Positions 22,589-23,479 of a DNA stretch of 23,479 bases are shown piece by piece (positions within the stretch are counted from its first letter, which is position 1; the number at the start of each line of letters is the position of its first letter). Source of the stretch: CAYXBG01 sp964463145 (GTDB taxonomy: Bacteria > Acidobacteriota > UBA6911 > RPQK01 > CBDAPI01); NCBI GenBank assembly GCA_964463145.1, contig CAYXBG010000022.1, forward strand, positions 1 through 23,479, given 5' to 3'. The notes beneath the pieces were generated by a model. The model did no database searches. It was given only the letters and a program-made list of their open reading frames with translations, and was not told the origin of the DNA. The translations under genes and the position numbers were made by a program.

Positions 22589-23479
22589 TCATGGGAATAA
22601 GCTTTCGAGTTCTTGTTCGATCTTCTTTGCATTGATTCCTGATTCGGCCTTGAAGGGAATTCCGCGGGTAGCAGCCACTCTGTCAATGAATATCAGGCCC
22701 ATTGGGCCCACATAGTTTTCCTCAGTCTGATAAGCGGGATTATTAAGAGCTTCTTGTAAGCTAATAAATATATAGCCTCGGTTTTTCAACGCTGCAATAA
22801 GTGGATCCAGCATCGTTGAAATAGCGATGCCTGTGTGCAGTTGGAGGATATGGGGTATGTTGTTCCCGAAGACAATCCGGCTCTGAGATTCTGAATAATC
22901 TAGAGAATCCAGTACATGCTTTAAATAACGATTTTTAAGTACTTCGATGCTGTCGCTATGATTCTCCTGGAGAGACCTAGCGAAGGGGCGGTTGAAAAAG
23001 TTTGTGGCAGTCTTTACCGAGACGTGCGCCACTTGATAGCGCGCGCGCTCGATCGCCCGCTTGACACGTTTCTTTTTTTTACTTTTTTCTCCTTGGTGCA
23101 GGTTTGGATAGCGCAGAAATCGATAGTTTTGTGGATGGGATCTAGTGATGTTACGGAGATATTTATGACCATCTGCAATATGTTCAATGAAGTGTTTAGC
23201 CTCAATAGAATTGAGATCGGCATTACCCCAAGTTTGGTTTCCTAGGGTGTGCTTTCTAGATACCCAGTCGTCGAGGATAACGTAGGTAGATGGGTCATCT
23301 TCCACCTTCTGCTGGATAACAAATCCTGCGGCTTTAATGTGGTTTTTTTCAAGAGTGCGTAGTATTTGATTACTGATTTCCCGGGGCCTCCAATAACCCA
23401 TAGGTTTCATGAAGGGTAGATACTCGAAGGTAAACGCTAGACGTTTCTCGTTTTTCTCCTGAGCAATCAGAGCGGGTGC
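22589..23479 (-). CDS. Polysaccharide-deacetylase-like protein, catalytic residues replaced; 5' end outside window
   Basis: The frame is open to the right edge, so the start lies beyond 23479; the ATG at 23410 is internal. About 296 residues are visible. The fold matches the polysaccharide deacetylase (NodB) group that reads TFDDLP ... LGNHTWSHPDL ... RxPxLHxG ... LLLH. Here these are TFEYLP (23414-23431), LGNQTWGNADL, RYPNLHQG and LQLHTG, followed by GYIFISLQEALNNPAY. Thus the metal-binding Asp is Tyr, both metal-binding His are Gln and Asn, and the segment expected to carry DxxDW reads KTATN. Only the Arg and the last His remain. A Lys-rich stretch (about 109-117, counted from the ATG at 23410) is notable. 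I infer a non-catalytic, perhaps carbohydrate-binding or scaffold protein. A signal peptide would lie outside the window. The frame is intact, so it is not a decayed gene. Confidence 0.85.
   Translation of the reverse strand, partial: APALIAQEKNEKRLAFTFEYLPFMKPMGYWRPREISNQILRTLEKNHIKAAGFVIQQKVEDDPSTYVILDDWVSRKHTLGNQTWGNADLNSIEAKHFIEHIADGHKYLRNITRSHPQNYRFLRYPNLHQGEKSKKKKRVKRAIERARYQVAHVSVKTATNFFNRPFARSLQENHSDSIEVLKNRYLKHVLDSLDYSESQSRIVFGNNIPHILQLHTGIAISTMLDPLIAALKNRGYIFISLQEALNNPAYQTEENYVGPMGLIFIDRVAATRGIPFKAESGINAKKIEQELESLFP

Overview
This 23.5 kb window looks like a chromosomal segment of an uncultured, free-living, probably Gram-negative heterotrophic bacterium. The evidence is a set of solute importers (TRAP, sodium:solute symporter, lactate permease), a Tat-type secreted oxidoreductase, an exported family-10-like glycosyl hydrolase, a fused IspD-IspF enzyme of the MEP isoprenoid pathway, TrkAH potassium uptake and citrate synthase. 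Base composition is near even, genes are tightly packed, and TTG or GTG starts are common. I cannot name the phylum from the sequence alone. I saw no rRNA, tRNA, CRISPR array, insertion sequence or phage gene.

Layout. The window opens inside a TRAP transporter large permease gene (2-769). Facing it on the minus strand are a YbdG-type MscS channel, an unusual two-cluster ferredoxin-like protein with a long unrecognised C-terminal domain, and an unrecognised 224-residue protein with conserved-looking cysteine motifs (3717 down to 830). Next comes a catabolic region: a class II aldolase (minus, 3910-4692) faces away from a plus-strand series of Tat-signal Gfo/Idh/MocA oxidoreductase, sodium:solute symporter, DHDPS-family lyase, amidohydrolase and oligogalacturonate-lyase-like (PL22) beta-propeller (4927-11305). 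The last two overlap by ATGA. The set reads as uptake plus intracellular breakdown of a sugar acid or uronate-type compound, but the substrate is not evident and the combination is not one I can match to a known pathway.

The second half is mostly housekeeping: an inositol-monophosphatase-family enzyme overlapping ispDF (minus), a PLP-dependent trans-sulfuration-type enzyme (plus), trkA-trkH (minus, ATGA overlap) and citrate synthase (plus). After these come a GHL10-type glycosyl hydrolase (minus), an FmdB-type zinc ribbon protein and an L-lactate permease (plus).

The right edge holds a polysaccharide-deacetylase-like protein (minus, running off the window). Nearly every metal-binding and catalytic residue expected in its NodB-type fold appears to be replaced, so it is probably a pseudoenzyme. 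The items most worth following are this deacetylase-like protein, the ferredoxin/cysteine-motif pair with its 34-residue insertion in the second cluster motif, the catabolic cluster, and the amidohydrolase lacking the first metal-ligand histidine.
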